A stretch of DNA of 64,000 nucleotides. It comes from Acidimicrobiia bacterium. GTDB lineage: Bacteria; Actinomycetota; Acidimicrobiia; UBA2766. The notes under the pieces were generated by a model. That model did no database searches. It saw only the letters and a list, made by a program, of their open reading frames with translations, and was not told the origin of the DNA. The position numbers were made by a program, and so were the translations under genes. Of the stretch, positions 7,853 to 17,813 are shown one piece after another. Where the stretch lies: assembly GCA_020850945.1 (NCBI GenBank), contig JADZDR010000050.1:32631-96630 (forward strand), in the 5' to 3' direction. Each line of letters starts with the position of its first letter. Position 1 is the stretch's first letter.

Positions 7853-8674
7853 TCATCCCGTCGGGGAGCTCTCTTCCTGGTTGTCACCGACGGTCGAGGA
7901 CTCGCCGCTCTTGGCCATCTCGAAGAGCTTCACGAGCTGATCCTCGGCGAGCTCGCCGTTGCCGCGGTAGAGGACCTTGTTCTCACCGTCGAGGACGACG
8001 AAACCGGGAAAGCCGTTGATGCCGAACGCGCCGAGGATGCCGCTCTCCTCGTTGTCGACGATGATCGGCTCCTCCCACCCTTCGGCGGCAAGCCACTTCT
8101 CCGGCGGCCAGTTGTCCCTGTCCGGGCTCGAGCTCGTCGCGATCGCGTACATCTCGATATCCGTGCCCACACCCAACTCCTCGCCGCGGCTGTCGACGAG
8201 TTGCTGGATGACGGGGACCTCCTTCTGGCAGTGCGGACACCAGTGCGCGAGGAAGAAGAGCACCTTCCCCTTGCCGTCGGGCTCGATCGAAACGGCATCC
8301 CCCTGGAAGTTCGCGCCCTGCACGGACGGGGCGGTCTCACCGAGGGCGGGATCGGCTCCACCCTGCGCGGGCTGGGGGGGGAGGGATTCACCGCTGATCT
8401 CCGGTGTGCCGAACTGCCCCTCCGACTCGGCGGCATGCCGCTCGTCCTTGCCCTGGAACGCGACGACAAGGAGGACGAGGGCGCCGATCCCGACGACGAC
8501 GTAGAGGGCGATCCAGCCGAGCCGGGAACCGCCCTTCGCCTTGGCCGCCGAGACCTTGCCCGACTGGGGCTTCTTCTGACCCTTGCGGGCCTGCTGCGCG
8601 ATGCGCTTGGCCTGCGCCGACGTCGCCTCGGAGGACGTGGAGGACTTGGAGGACTTGTTCGCGTTGCTCGCCAT
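7853..8674 (-). CDS. Membrane-anchored TlpA-like thioredoxin
   Basis: The 273-residue protein has a Ser/Lys/Ala-rich cytoplasmic N-terminus (1-50), one transmembrane helix (53-73) and an extracytoplasmic linker. A thioredoxin fold with active site FLAHWCPHCQ (Cys146, Cys149) and cis-proline region GINGFPGFVVLDG follows. It probably reduces or isomerises disulfides, or supplies reductant, outside the membrane. A TAGAGT box 8 bases before the ATG suggests its own leaderless promoter. It converges with the chaperone operon. Confidence 0.85.
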   Translation of the reverse strand: MASNANKSSKSSTSSEATSAQAKRIAQQARKGQKKPQSGKVSAAKAKGGSRLGWIALYVVVGIGALVLLVVAFQGKDERHAAESEGQFGTPEISGESLPPQPAQGGADPALGETAPSVQGANFQGDAVSIEPDGKGKVLFFLAHWCPHCQKEVPVIQQLVDSRGEELGVGTDIEMYAIATSSSPDRDNWPPEKWLAAEGWEEPIIVDNEESGILGAFGINGFPGFVVLDGENKVLYRGNGELAEDQLVKLFEMAKSGESSTVGDNQEESSPTG

Positions 8675-8682
8675 GACCCTCG

Positions 8683-8688
8683 ACTCTA
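8683..8688 (-). promoter_or_regulatory. -10 box (TAGAGT), leaderless transcript
   Basis: TAGAGT on the minus strand, 8 bases before the ATG of the TlpA-like gene. Confidence 0.45.
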
Positions 8689-8713
8689 GTAACCCACATC
8701 CACGTGGGAGACG

Positions 8714-9181
8714 TCAGACGCCGAGCGCCTTGCGGGCGTTCGGCACGGTGTTCTTGGGGGAGACCTTGTACCAGGCCTGCTCGATACGCCCCTTCTCGTC
8801 GACGAGGAAGGCGGAGCGGATGATCCCCATGTACGCCTTCCCGTAAAGCTTCTTCTCCCCCCACACGCCGTACTTCTCGGCGACGGCGTGGTCTTCGTCG
8901 GACAGGAGCGGGAACCCCAGGCCGTGTTTGGCGTCGAACTTCTCGTTCGCCGCCGGCGCGTCCGGGCTGATGCCGACCACGTCGACACCGAGGCTCGAGA
9001 GGTCCTCGCGGGCGTCGCGCACTTCGCAGGACTGCGTGGTGCAGCCAGGCGTCAGCGCCTTCGGGTACCAGTAGACGAGCAGCTTGCGTCCCTTGAAGTC
9101 GGTGAGCCGCACCTTCTCGCCGTTCTGGTCCGCGAGCGTGAATGCGGGCGCCTTGTCCCCCGGTTCGAGCCTCTCGCTCAC
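8714..9181 (-). CDS. bcp: Thioredoxin-dependent peroxiredoxin, Bcp family
   Basis: The 155-residue AhpC/TSA-fold enzyme reduces hydroperoxides. The peroxidatic cysteine is Cys47 in ALTPGCTTQSC, and Cys52 is the resolving cysteine of the Bcp subclass. PDAPAANEKFDAKHGLGFPL and YGVWGEKKLYGK are family blocks. The GTG start follows GGAGGGGAAC. The TlpA-like thioredoxin downstream is a plausible functional partner only by theme, as that protein faces the outside. Confidence 0.93.
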   Translation of the reverse strand: MSERLEPGDKAPAFTLADQNGEKVRLTDFKGRKLLVYWYPKALTPGCTTQSCEVRDAREDLSSLGVDVVGISPDAPAANEKFDAKHGLGFPLLSDEDHAVAEKYGVWGEKKLYGKAYMGIIRSAFLVDEKGRIEQAWYKVSPKNTVPNARKALGV

Positions 9182-9222
9182 GTTCCCCTCCTCTGTGTGC
9201 TCCTGCCCTGTCCCCCCACGTT

Positions 9223-9534
9223 CTACCCGCGCGGGCGGGGTGAGCCGAAGAAGCCGCCCTTCGGTCGGGCGTGCGTGTGCCAGTGGTCCGGGATGTTGCG
9301 CATGTGCCCGTCGAAGTAGTGCTCACCGATCTGCTCTGCCGCGACCCGGCCGAGCTGTGTGTGCATGTGCTCGACGTGTTCGGCGGGCGGGTCGGTCCCG
9401 TGCCAACGCCACACCGCCATCGGGACCGCGCAGATCTCGCACTCTGCGATCCAGCAGACATCGTCCTCGTGGTACCAGGCCGTGAGTCGTGCCGCCTCGC
9501 ACAGATCGCACGTGCTGTCCTTGCTGAACTCCAT
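9223..9534 (-). CDS. Small protein with CxxC zinc-like motifs
   Basis: The 103-residue protein carries CDLC (near residue 9) and CWIAECEIC, a possible zinc site, plus a His-rich C-terminus (EHVEHMHTQL, IPDHWHTHARP). The start at 9534 follows GGAGGG. It has no signal peptide or membrane helix. I do not recognise a characterised family. It lies between trpA and bcp on the same strand, 22 bases after trpA. Confidence 0.65.
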   Translation of the reverse strand: MEFSKDSTCDLCEAARLTAWYHEDDVCWIAECEICAVPMAVWRWHGTDPPAEHVEHMHTQLGRVAAEQIGEHYFDGHMRNIPDHWHTHARPKGGFFGSPRPRG

Positions 9535-9556
9535 CTGCCCTCCGCTCAGGCTTCGA

Positions 9557-10353
9557 TCATGCCGGTTCGTCCATGGCTGCACGCACGGCACGCACGAAGC
9601 CCGCAACGGACTCGACGGCGGCGTCCGGTGTCTCTGCATCGAGGACTCGCCGCACGACCGCCGAGCCGATCACCACACCGTCGGCGACACGACACACCTC
9701 GGCAGCCTGCTCGGGTGTCCCGACACCGACGCCGACGAGCACAGGAACCTCCGTCAGCTCACACGCGCGCGCGGCGAGCTCGACGGCGGTCCGGGCGAGT
9801 TGCTCTCTGACGCCCGTGACACCGAGCACGCCCACTGCGTAGAGGAAGCCGCTCGTCTCGGCGGCGATGCGCCTGATCCGCTCCGGTGGTGTCGTCGGCG
9901 CGACGAGGAGGACCGTGTCGAGACCCGCCGTACGTGCGGCATCGAGCCATGGTGTCGCCTCCTCGAGGGGGAGGTCGGGGACGATCGCCGCGCAGAGGCC
10001 GGCGGCTGCGGCCTCGTGGGCGAACCGCTCCCATCCTGCGTGGTGGACGAGGTTCGCGTACGTCATGAAACCGACCGGCAGGACGTCCGACACCGGCATC
10101 ACCGCCTGCAGGACTCCGGCCGGTGTCACCCCCGCGTCCAGAGCACGCTGTGAGGCCGCCTGGATGACCGGCCCGTCCATGATGGGATCGCTGAAGGGGA
10201 TGCCGAGCTCGACCGCATCGGCGCCTGCGGCCGCGACTGCCTCGATGAGCCGCGTGGTCGTGGGGACGTCGGGCAGGCCGCCCGTCAGGTAGACGACGAG
10301 GGACTTCTCCCCCGCTGCCTTGCGGGCACCGAGCACCTCGTGCAGCCTGCCCA

Positions 10354-10354
<1 letters not shown>
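9557..10354 (-). CDS. trpA: Tryptophan synthase alpha chain
   Basis: The 265-residue TIM barrel cleaves indole-3-glycerol phosphate to indole and glyceraldehyde 3-phosphate. Family motifs include VELGIPFSDPIMDGPVIQAA (catalytic Glu region), MTYANLVHHAG, and the phosphate loop GVGVGTPEQA followed by GVVIGSAVV. Its ATG overlaps the trpB stop (TGATG), so the two subunits are co-translated. It is the last gene of trpC-F-B-A. Confidence 0.96.
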
Positions 10355-11561
<1,207 letters not shown>

Positions 11562-11565
<4 letters not shown>

Positions 11566-12218
11566 GCTTGCGTCCTCGCTGTGCGGTGCACTGCTTCGAC
11601 GAAGGCCTCCATCAAGACCGGGTCCTTCTCGCCGGGGCTCGATTCCACACCGGACGAGACGTCCACTGCCTGCGGGCGTACGGCCTCGATCGCTCCGCCC
11701 ACGTTGGCGGGGGTGAGGCCACCGGCGAGGATCACCGGCACATCGGACCTGGCACGTTGCCAGGCGAGATGCACACCCGTTCCTCCCATGCTGCCCTCGA
11801 CAGCCGTGTCGACGAGGACCGCGTGTGCCCCGGCCGGGTCGAGACGAGGCCAGCGTGCCTGCGGCGCGAAGCGGAGCGCCCTCACGAATACGGTTTCCGG
11901 ATGCGCCCGGCGCCATCGTGCGAAGCTTGGAGTGGCCACGGACCCGTGCACCTGTACGACGTCCACACCCACGTCGGTTACGAGAACCTCGACGTCTCCG
12001 TCCTCGGGCGACACGGTGACGGCGACGGCGCACACGTCGGGGCCTCGCACGCGCGTCAGCTCGCGTGCCGTGCCGAGATCGACGTGACGTGGGCTGGCCG
12101 GGTGGCGTACGAAGCCGATCGCGTCGACACCGAGGCGGGTGGCGAGCCGCGCGTGGTCCGGGTCGCGCAGGCCGCAGATCTTGACCTGGACGCGTCCCGG
12201 AACAGATGCGGGAAACAC
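11562..12218 (-). CDS. trpF: Phosphoribosylanthranilate isomerase
   Basis: The 218-residue TIM barrel performs the Amadori isomerisation in tryptophan synthesis. It shows [12 protein letters not shown] (catalytic Cys), DVVQVHG, and [15 protein letters not shown] with [15 protein letters not shown]. The GTG start at 12218 lies one base past the trpC stop. In many actinobacteria a dedicated trpF is absent and PriA does both this step and the HisA step; here both trpF and hisA are present. Confidence 0.94.
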
Positions 12219-12219
12219 G

Positions 12220-12996
12220 TCACACCCCGGCCGCGGCCAGCATCTCGGTGAGCAGGACGCCGGGATCGGACGCGCGCATGAGGGTTTCGCCGCAGAGCAC
12301 ACCGGCGTAACCGGCCGCCGCGGCACGGGCTACGTCGGCAGGCTTCTTGACACCGCTTTCGGCGACGGCCGTCACGTCGGCCGGGATCTCGCACGCGACC
12401 GATTCCCATACGGAGAGGTCGATGTCGAGGCTGCTCAGGTCACGGGCATTCACGCCGAGGATCCCGCCCGCCGCCACCGCTTCGAGGGCGGCGCTCACCT
12501 CGTCTCGCCCGTGCACTTCGACGAGGGGTGTCATCCCGAGGCGGCGGACCTCGGCGGCGAGTTCGACTGCCTCTCCCGCCGAGAGGGCCGCGACGACGAC
12601 GAGGACGAGATCCGCGCCGGCGCGGCGAGACTCGGCGACCTGCCACGGATCGAGCACGAAGTCCTTGCGCAGGACGGGGACGTCGACTGCGGTCCGCACG
12701 GCCGTGAGGTCGGCCAGGTCACCGCCGAACCAGTTGCGTTCGGTCAGGACAGAGACGGCAGCAGCACCGGCCGCGGCATATCTGCCTGCCTGCACAGCCG
12801 GGTCGACCTCGCCCGCGATCGCACCCGCCGACGGTGACGATCGTTTGACCTCGGCGATGATCCCGAAGCTGTCGAGGTTCAGGTGGCGAACGGGGGGTGC
12901 GCCCGAGATGTCGATCTCGGGGTTCTCCTCCTTGCGCACCGAGACCTCCCGGCGCGTCGCCGCGCAGATCTCGGCCAAGACGTCGCGTCGGGACAT
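12220..12996 (-). CDS. trpC: Indole-3-glycerol phosphate synthase
   Basis: The 258-residue TIM barrel converts CdRP to indole-3-glycerol phosphate. Motifs are IIAEVKRSSPSAG (catalytic Lys), VLTERNWFGG, VLRKDFVLDPWQV (second catalytic Lys), LGVNARDLSSLDID and AESGVKKPADV. The ATG at 12996 lies 6 bases after a TACCAT box, so it probably opens a leaderless trpC-F-B-A operon. trpD is not in the window. Confidence 0.96.
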   Translation of the reverse strand: MSRRDVLAEICAATRREVSVRKEENPEIDISGAPPVRHLNLDSFGIIAEVKRSSPSAGAIAGEVDPAVQAGRYAAAGAAAVSVLTERNWFGGDLADLTAVRTAVDVPVLRKDFVLDPWQVAESRRAGADLVLVVVAALSAGEAVELAAEVRRLGMTPLVEVHGRDEVSAALEAVAAGGILGVNARDLSSLDIDLSVWESVACEIPADVTAVAESGVKKPADVARAAAAGYAGVLCGETLMRASDPGVLLTEMLAAAGV

Positions 12997-13002
12997 GGGC
13001 CG

Positions 13003-13008
13003 ATGGTA
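13003..13008 (-). promoter_or_regulatory. -10 box (TACCAT) of the trpCFBA operon
   Basis: TACCAT on the minus strand, 6 bases upstream of the trpC ATG; the same hexamer precedes hisI. No good -35 was seen. Confidence 0.45.
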
Positions 13009-13076
13009 CGCGGCCCCTCCGTCGCGGCCCCTGTCGGTTTCCACCATCGATCTTCCAACCTGTACCTCCCGCTGCG

Positions 13077-14555
13077 TCAGATCGGGAGCCAGACGCTGAA
13101 CGTCGTGCCCGCACCGGGTGTGCTGTCGACCGTGGCCCGGCCGCCGAGGGCCAGCGTCAACTCCGCCACGATCGCCAGACCGAGGCCTGTCCCGACCTGA
13201 CGTGCGCCCGGCAGGTGCCCGGCGACGTAGAGCCGCTCGAACACGTGGGGAAGGTGCTCGGGTGGGATCCCGTCCCCCGTGTCGGACACGTCGATCCGTA
13301 CCGCTCCTCGCGGCCACGCGTCGGGTTGGGGTGATGCTGCCGTCCATGTGAGGGATATCGCCCGGCCCTCCTGCGTGTAGCGCAGGGAGTTCTCGAGGAG
13401 GTTCGCGACCACCTGGGCAACACGGTCCGGATCCGTGCGGATCTCGGGCAGCGGGCTCCCCGCCACGGAGAACTCGAGGCCCGCCTCGTCGGCCCGCCGC
13501 GCGAATGACGCGGCGAGCTCGCGCAGGTCCGCGTCGAGGTCGACAGACTGCACGTGGAGGCGGAACTCGCTCGCGTCGAGGCGGGCCAAGTCGAGCAGGT
13601 CGTGCACGAGGCGTTCGAGGCGGCCTGCCTCGGCCTCGATGACCTGGCCCGCCGCCACGGCCGCGTCCCCCGTGACAGCTCCGTCGGCGATCGCCTCCGC
13701 ATATCCCTTGATGGACGTCAAGGGTGTGCGCAGATCGTGTGACACGGACATGACGAAGGAACGTTCGGTCTGGCGCGCGCGACCGAGCTCGTCGGCCATC
13801 GTGTTGAAGGTCTCACCGAGCACTCCGACCTCGTCCCCACTCGTGGGTTCGACACGGGCCGTGAGGTCACCGTTGGCGATGGCTCCGGCCGCGGCCTGAA
13901 GCCGGCGAAGGGGACGTGTGAGCCTGTTCGCGAACCAGACGGACATGCCGACCGCGAGCGCAAGCGCGCTCAGACCGGCGGCGAGCATGGGTGACCGCCA
14001 AATGGAACGGTCCGTCTCCGGCGCGGCGGAGAGGACGAACACGAGTCTCTCCGCCCGCGTCCCCGCCCCTGCCGCCACCCAGACGACCGCACCCTCCCGT
14101 GAACGGATCACCCCCGTCTGCGTCTCGCCGGCAAGGAGAGCTTCCACGTCGAGGCCGGCCTGGTCGAAGTCAGCGAGAAGGTCCGTCTCGACGTTGATCC
14201 GCTCCGGTTGCCGCAGGGTCCCCTCCGGCGTGACCCGGAAGATCTCCGCCGACTCGACCTGGCTCACGAGACGGAGAACTGCCGTGAACGCCCCGAACGT
14301 GGCCGCCCGCGCCACCTGTCGCTCCTCTGGAGTCTGTCCGTCCCGAGACGGGGGCAGCCCGAGCTCCGGGTCGGCGATGAAGTCGACCAGGGCATCGGCC
14401 TGCCGTACGAGCTCGTCGCGCGTCGACTCGACGACCGATCGGCGGACGAGCCAGACGGACACGAACCCGGCGAGGACGAGTGCGGCACCCGTCACACCCG
14501 TCATGACGAGGAGGAGCTTGTCCCGGAGGGAGAACCGCGAGCGGACCTCTGTCAC
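13077..14555 (-). CDS. Membrane sensor histidine kinase
   Basis: The 492-residue protein has a first membrane helix at 13-37, an extracytoplasmic sensor region of about 150 residues, and a second helix at about 189-210. A HAMP linker (RLTRPLRRLQAAAGAIANGD) leads to the dimerisation domain with His273 in SVSHDLRTPLTSIKGYAEAI. The ATPase boxes are N (NLLENSLRYT), G1 (DTGDGIP) and G2 (GTGLGLAIV). The GTG start overlaps the response regulator stop (GTGA), so the two genes form one unit. The signal sensed is unknown. Confidence 0.93.
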   Translation of the reverse strand: MTEVRSRFSLRDKLLLVMTGVTGAALVLAGFVSVWLVRRSVVESTRDELVRQADALVDFIADPELGLPPSRDGQTPEERQVARAATFGAFTAVLRLVSQVESAEIFRVTPEGTLRQPERINVETDLLADFDQAGLDVEALLAGETQTGVIRSREGAVVWVAAGAGTRAERLVFVLSAAPETDRSIWRSPMLAAGLSALALAVGMSVWFANRLTRPLRRLQAAAGAIANGDLTARVEPTSGDEVGVLGETFNTMADELGRARQTERSFVMSVSHDLRTPLTSIKGYAEAIADGAVTGDAAVAAGQVIEAEAGRLERLVHDLLDLARLDASEFRLHVQSVDLDADLRELAASFARRADEAGLEFSVAGSPLPEIRTDPDRVAQVVANLLENSLRYTQEGRAISLTWTAASPQPDAWPRGAVRIDVSDTGDGIPPEHLPHVFERLYVAGHLPGARQVGTGLGLAIVAELTLALGGRATVDSTPGAGTTFSVWLPI

Positions 14556-15235
14556 TGCTCGTCGAGCAACTGGTAGCCGACCCCCCAGACAGTGCGGATC
14601 TCGAGGGTGGAGCCGAGCTTCTTGCGGAGCTGGCGGATGTGGACATCGACCGTGCGGGTCTCCCCAACCCACTCGTATCCCCAGACCTGGTGCAGGATCT
14701 GATCCCGGCTCATGACAAGCCCCCTGTTCTCGGCCAGGAACCAGAGGAGGTCGAACTCCTTGGCGGTGAACGACGGTACGGCCTGGGAGACACACCTCAC
14801 CTCGCGCCGCCCTGAATCGATGACGGTACCTCCGATCTCGATCGCCTCAGGCCGTGGTCCTGGGTCCTGGCGTCTCAACACGGCCTTCACACGGGCGACG
14901 AGCTCGCGGGGAGAGAACGGCTTCGTCACGTAGTCGTCCCCGCCCATCTCGAGGCCCAGCACCTTGTCGATCTCGGAGTCCCGCGCCGTGAGGAAGACGA
15001 GGGGGAGGCTGCGGCCCCTCGAACGCAGCTCACGGCAGACTTCGAAGCCGTCGATGCCCGGCAGGTTCACGTCGACGACAGCGAGACGGGGAGCGGCCCG
15101 GTCTGCTTCGACGAGGGCCTCCTCCCCTGTGATCGTGCGCACGACCCGGAAGCCCTCCTCGGACAGGTACATGGAGATGAGATCTGCGATGTGGTCCTCG
15201 TCCTCGCACACGAGGATCGTTCCCTTGCTCGTCAC
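14552..15235 (-). CDS. OmpR/PhoB-family response regulator
   Basis: The 227-residue regulator has a receiver (phospho-acceptor Asp55 in LAVVDVNLPG, Lys105 in DYVTKPFSP) and a C-terminal winged helix (FTAKEFDLLWFLAENRG, TVDVHIRQLRKKL, VWGVGYQL). The GTG start at 15235 gives a normal N-terminus, TILVCEDEDHI. It is the first gene of the pair with the kinase. Targets are unknown; gpsA upstream ends 128 bases away. Confidence 0.93.
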   Translation of the reverse strand: MTSKGTILVCEDEDHIADLISMYLSEEGFRVVRTITGEEALVEADRAAPRLAVVDVNLPGIDGFEVCRELRSRGRSLPLVFLTARDSEIDKVLGLEMGGDDYVTKPFSPRELVARVKAVLRRQDPGPRPEAIEIGGTVIDSGRREVRCVSQAVPSFTAKEFDLLWFLAENRGLVMSRDQILHQVWGYEWVGETRTVDVHIRQLRKKLGSTLEIRTVWGVGYQLLDEQ

Positions 15236-15363
15236 GGCTCTGCCCTCTGAGATGGCTCGGGGTCGCTTCGTCCGCGCATCATGATGATCGGCACGTGTTC
15301 TCCGCCAGGCAAACATCTGTTTGAAGAGTGTGAAGCCGTGATGACCTCGGGGCAGCCTCGACT

Positions 15364-16371
15364 TCAGGCAATGTCGGCCTCTGTCCCGGCGGCATGCCTG
15401 ATCAGCCCCCGGTAGGCGGCCATCGCCGACGAACCCTCGTACACGACCTTGTAGACCTCGCGCGCGATGGGCATCTCGACACCGTGACGTGTGGCGAGCT
15501 CCATGACCACCTTGCACGTCTTCACCCCCTCGGCGACCATGTTCATCTCCGCCGTGATCTCACCGATGGCACGCCCACGGCCGAGCTCCTCGCCCACGTG
15601 GCGGTTGCGGCTCTGCGGGCTGATGCACGTCGCCATCAGGTCCCCCATACCGGCGAGGCCGGCGAACGTCTCCGGCCTCCCCCCCATCGCCGTGCCGAGA
15701 CGGCTGAGCTCGGCGAGGCCGCGTGTGATCACGAGGGCACGCGTGTTGTCTCCCACACCCACCCCGTCCGCCATACCGGACGCGATCGCGATGACGTTCT
15801 TGAGGGCCCCCGCCACCTCGGCCCCGCAGACGTCGGACCCGGTGTAAACGCGGAAGAGGCCCGAGTTGAAGACCTTCTGCAGCTCACCGGCGATGCGCTC
15901 GTCCGCGGCTGCGACCAGGGCACCCGCCGCGTAGCCGGCGATGATCTCGCGGGCGAGGTTGGGACCGGTGAGAACAGCGACGGGGTGGCCGGGCAGGACC
16001 TCCGCTATGACCTCTGACATGCGGTCGAGGCTCCCCTGCTCGAACCCCTTCGTGAGGCTGACGACGGGCACCGAGGGACGGATGTGGGGGGCGGCGGCCG
16101 TGAGCACCTCACGGAAACCGTGTGACGGGACCCCCATCACGACTGCGTCGGCGTCGCGGCATGCCTCCTCCAGGTCCGCCGTCGCCTCGAGCTTCGGGGA
16201 CAGGCGGAAACCGGGCAGGTACCGGCTGTTGGTGCGCTCCACCCGGATCTCCTCCGCGAGATCCGGGCGGCGTGCCCAGACGATCGTCGACGGGACGTTG
16301 CGCGATGCGAGGCTCGCCACCGTCGTTCCCCAGGAACCGGCACCGACCACTGCTACCCGAAGTCCTGGCAT
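15364..16371 (-). CDS. gpsA: NAD(P)-dependent glycerol-3-phosphate dehydrogenase
   Basis: The 335-residue enzyme reduces dihydroxyacetone phosphate to sn-glycerol 3-phosphate for phospholipid synthesis. The Rossmann motif GAGSWGTTVA opens the protein, followed by VVSLTKGFE, VLTGPNLAREI, ALKNVIAIASGMADGVGVGDN (catalytic Lys) and AGMGDLMATCISPQSRNR. The ATG follows GAGGAGAG. The gene is monocistronic or heads the two-component pair. Confidence 0.96.
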   Translation of the reverse strand: MPGLRVAVVGAGSWGTTVASLASRNVPSTIVWARRPDLAEEIRVERTNSRYLPGFRLSPKLEATADLEEACRDADAVVMGVPSHGFREVLTAAAPHIRPSVPVVSLTKGFEQGSLDRMSEVIAEVLPGHPVAVLTGPNLAREIIAGYAAGALVAAADERIAGELQKVFNSGLFRVYTGSDVCGAEVAGALKNVIAIASGMADGVGVGDNTRALVITRGLAELSRLGTAMGGRPETFAGLAGMGDLMATCISPQSRNRHVGEELGRGRAIGEITAEMNMVAEGVKTCKVVMELATRHGVEMPIAREVYKVVYEGSSAMAAYRGLIRHAAGTEADIA

Positions 16372-16859
16372 GCGCTCTCCTCGTCATCCCCGCGATCGGT
16401 TCGCGTGTGTCCCGATTCTCGCGCAGCATCTGTGCCCGCAGACGGACCTGACCTCGTGGGCAGCGGATTTGCATTGAACCGGCAGGAGGCCTCTCACAAG
16501 GTTGTCTCAGAAAACGGGACACTTCGCGAAGGCCGCAGGGAACGAAATGCCCGCCGCGGAAGTGTGCTCCCGTCGAGAACAGACTGCGCCAAGAGGATGG
16601 TGCCCCTCGGCGCAGGCGCCGGAACCGGCGAGATCGTCACCTTCGGGTGGGCGGTCCAGCCATCGCCGGTTCCGGAAGTCCCTTGGCCTGAATGGGGACG
16701 ACCACAGGGGCCTGGGAGCGGTTCCCCAGTCGGGGCAGCGAATCGGGGAACCGCCCGCCCCTCCGGGGCGAGGCCTGTGGTAGGGCCAACGGACGCCGCA
16801 CGCACCTCCGGTTCCCGAGGGTGCGTGCGGCGTCCCATTCACGTCAGGACATGACGGCT
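16372..16859. other. Gene-free stretch with multiple strong hairpins
   Basis: No convincing gene is seen between gpsA and ygfZ. The region instead holds three perfect inverted-repeat systems. First, 16619-16631 pairs with 16663-16675 (13 bp) around an inner CACC-TTCG-GGTG hairpin. Second, a nested rod joins 16683-16688 to 16784-16789, 16702-16708 to 16774-16780, and 16718-16727 to 16745-16754. Third is the 16-bp hairpin at 16791-16835. This density suggests a structured RNA on either strand. A short imperfect dyad, TGTCTCAGAAAACGGGACA, is at 16504-16522. Confidence 0.5.
16791..16835 (-). terminator. Strong hairpin after ygfZ
   Basis: A perfect 16-bp stem (16791-16806 with 16820-16835, GGACGCCGCACGCACC) and 13-base loop, starting 24 bases after the ygfZ stop. 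There is no T tract, so it would be a GC-hairpin or RNA-protecting terminator. Confidence 0.6.
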
Positions 16860-17813
16860 TCAGGACATGACGGTGCCGCTGACACCGGCCACCTGCACCG
16901 TCGCTCCCGGTTCGACCTCGACTCGCACGAGTCCGAGACCGGCGGCGGATTCCCAGGCGGGACACCGAGCAGTCGTGGTCAGGACACCGACCGTCTTGTC
17001 GTCGACCACCACTTCTGCTCCCGGTTCGGGAACCTTGTCCGTCTCGAGGCGGATGCTGCGGGGGCAGTGGTTCGCGTGCCCCCGCGAGTGGATGCGCTCG
17101 ATCAGTTCCTGACCTGTGTAGCAACCCTTGTCGAGGCTCACCGCCCTCGGCACGAGGCCGGCATCGTGCGGGATCGTGCCGGTGTCGTAGTCGACGCCGA
17201 ACACGGGGATGCAGAGCTCCACGCGGCGTGAGTCGACCGCAAGCCGACCGGCCGGCGTCGCCCCGCCGATCGTGAGCTCGCCGGCATCGGACACGACCAC
17301 GTACGCGCCGAGGGCAGGGCCCCCCGTACGGAGTACGAGTTGCTCGCCGTGGACGACAAAGGCACAGCCCTCGTCGGGGATGTGCGTCTCCGCCACGAGC
17401 GGGGTGGCCGCCGCACCCGGCCCGGCGAGCTGCCACACTCCCCCACCCTCCCGCCTCGTGATCTCGACCTGCACGCGGATCCGAAAACGGTTCAACGCCT
17501 CGACGACGGCGTCGACCTCGTCGCGGCCGAGGACGAGCCGGAAATCGTCGGGGGCGAAGCACAGGAGGTGCCCTACCCCCACGAGGCGACCCCGCGGAGA
17601 GAGAACGAGGGTCTCGACAGCGTGTCCCGCCTGCAAGGCGGCTACGTCCGCCGAGAGCTGCCCGTGCAGGAATGCAGCCGCGTCCTCGCCGACGATGTCG
17701 ACCATGCCGCCTGCGAGGTCGACCTGGGCACAGCCCTGCGTGAGTGCCGTGTACTCGGCGTCGAAGTCCCCGTAGGTGTCGGGGATCTCCTTCCGAGCGG
17801 CCGCCGCCCTCAC
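16860..17813 (-). CDS. ygfZ: YgfZ/GcvT-like folate-binding protein
   Basis: The 317-residue protein of the aminomethyltransferase fold has the YgfZ signature LDKGCYTGQE (228-237, with Cys231). YgfZ proteins bind folate and aid iron-sulfur cluster repair, for example of MiaB-type enzymes. It is not GcvT, which lacks this motif. The GTG start at 17813 overlaps the trpE stop, so ygfZ is co-translated with trpE as the last gene of hisI-trpE-ygfZ. Confidence 0.88.
   Translation of the reverse strand: MRAAAARKEIPDTYGDFDAEYTALTQGCAQVDLAGGMVDIVGEDAAAFLHGQLSADVAALQAGHAVETLVLSPRGRLVGVGHLLCFAPDDFRLVLGRDEVDAVVEALNRFRIRVQVEITRREGGGVWQLAGPGAAATPLVAETHIPDEGCAFVVHGEQLVLRTGGPALGAYVVVSDAGELTIGGATPAGRLAVDSRRVELCIPVFGVDYDTGTIPHDAGLVPRAVSLDKGCYTGQELIERIHSRGHANHCPRSIRLETDKVPEPGAEVVVDDKTVGVLTTTARCPAWESAAGLGLVRVEVEPGATVQVAGVSGTVMS

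Noticed and set aside
16504..16522. TGTCTCAGAAAACGGGACA as an insertion-sequence end
   Set aside because: Looks like a transposon terminus at first sight, but no matching second end, target duplication or transposase was found nearby.
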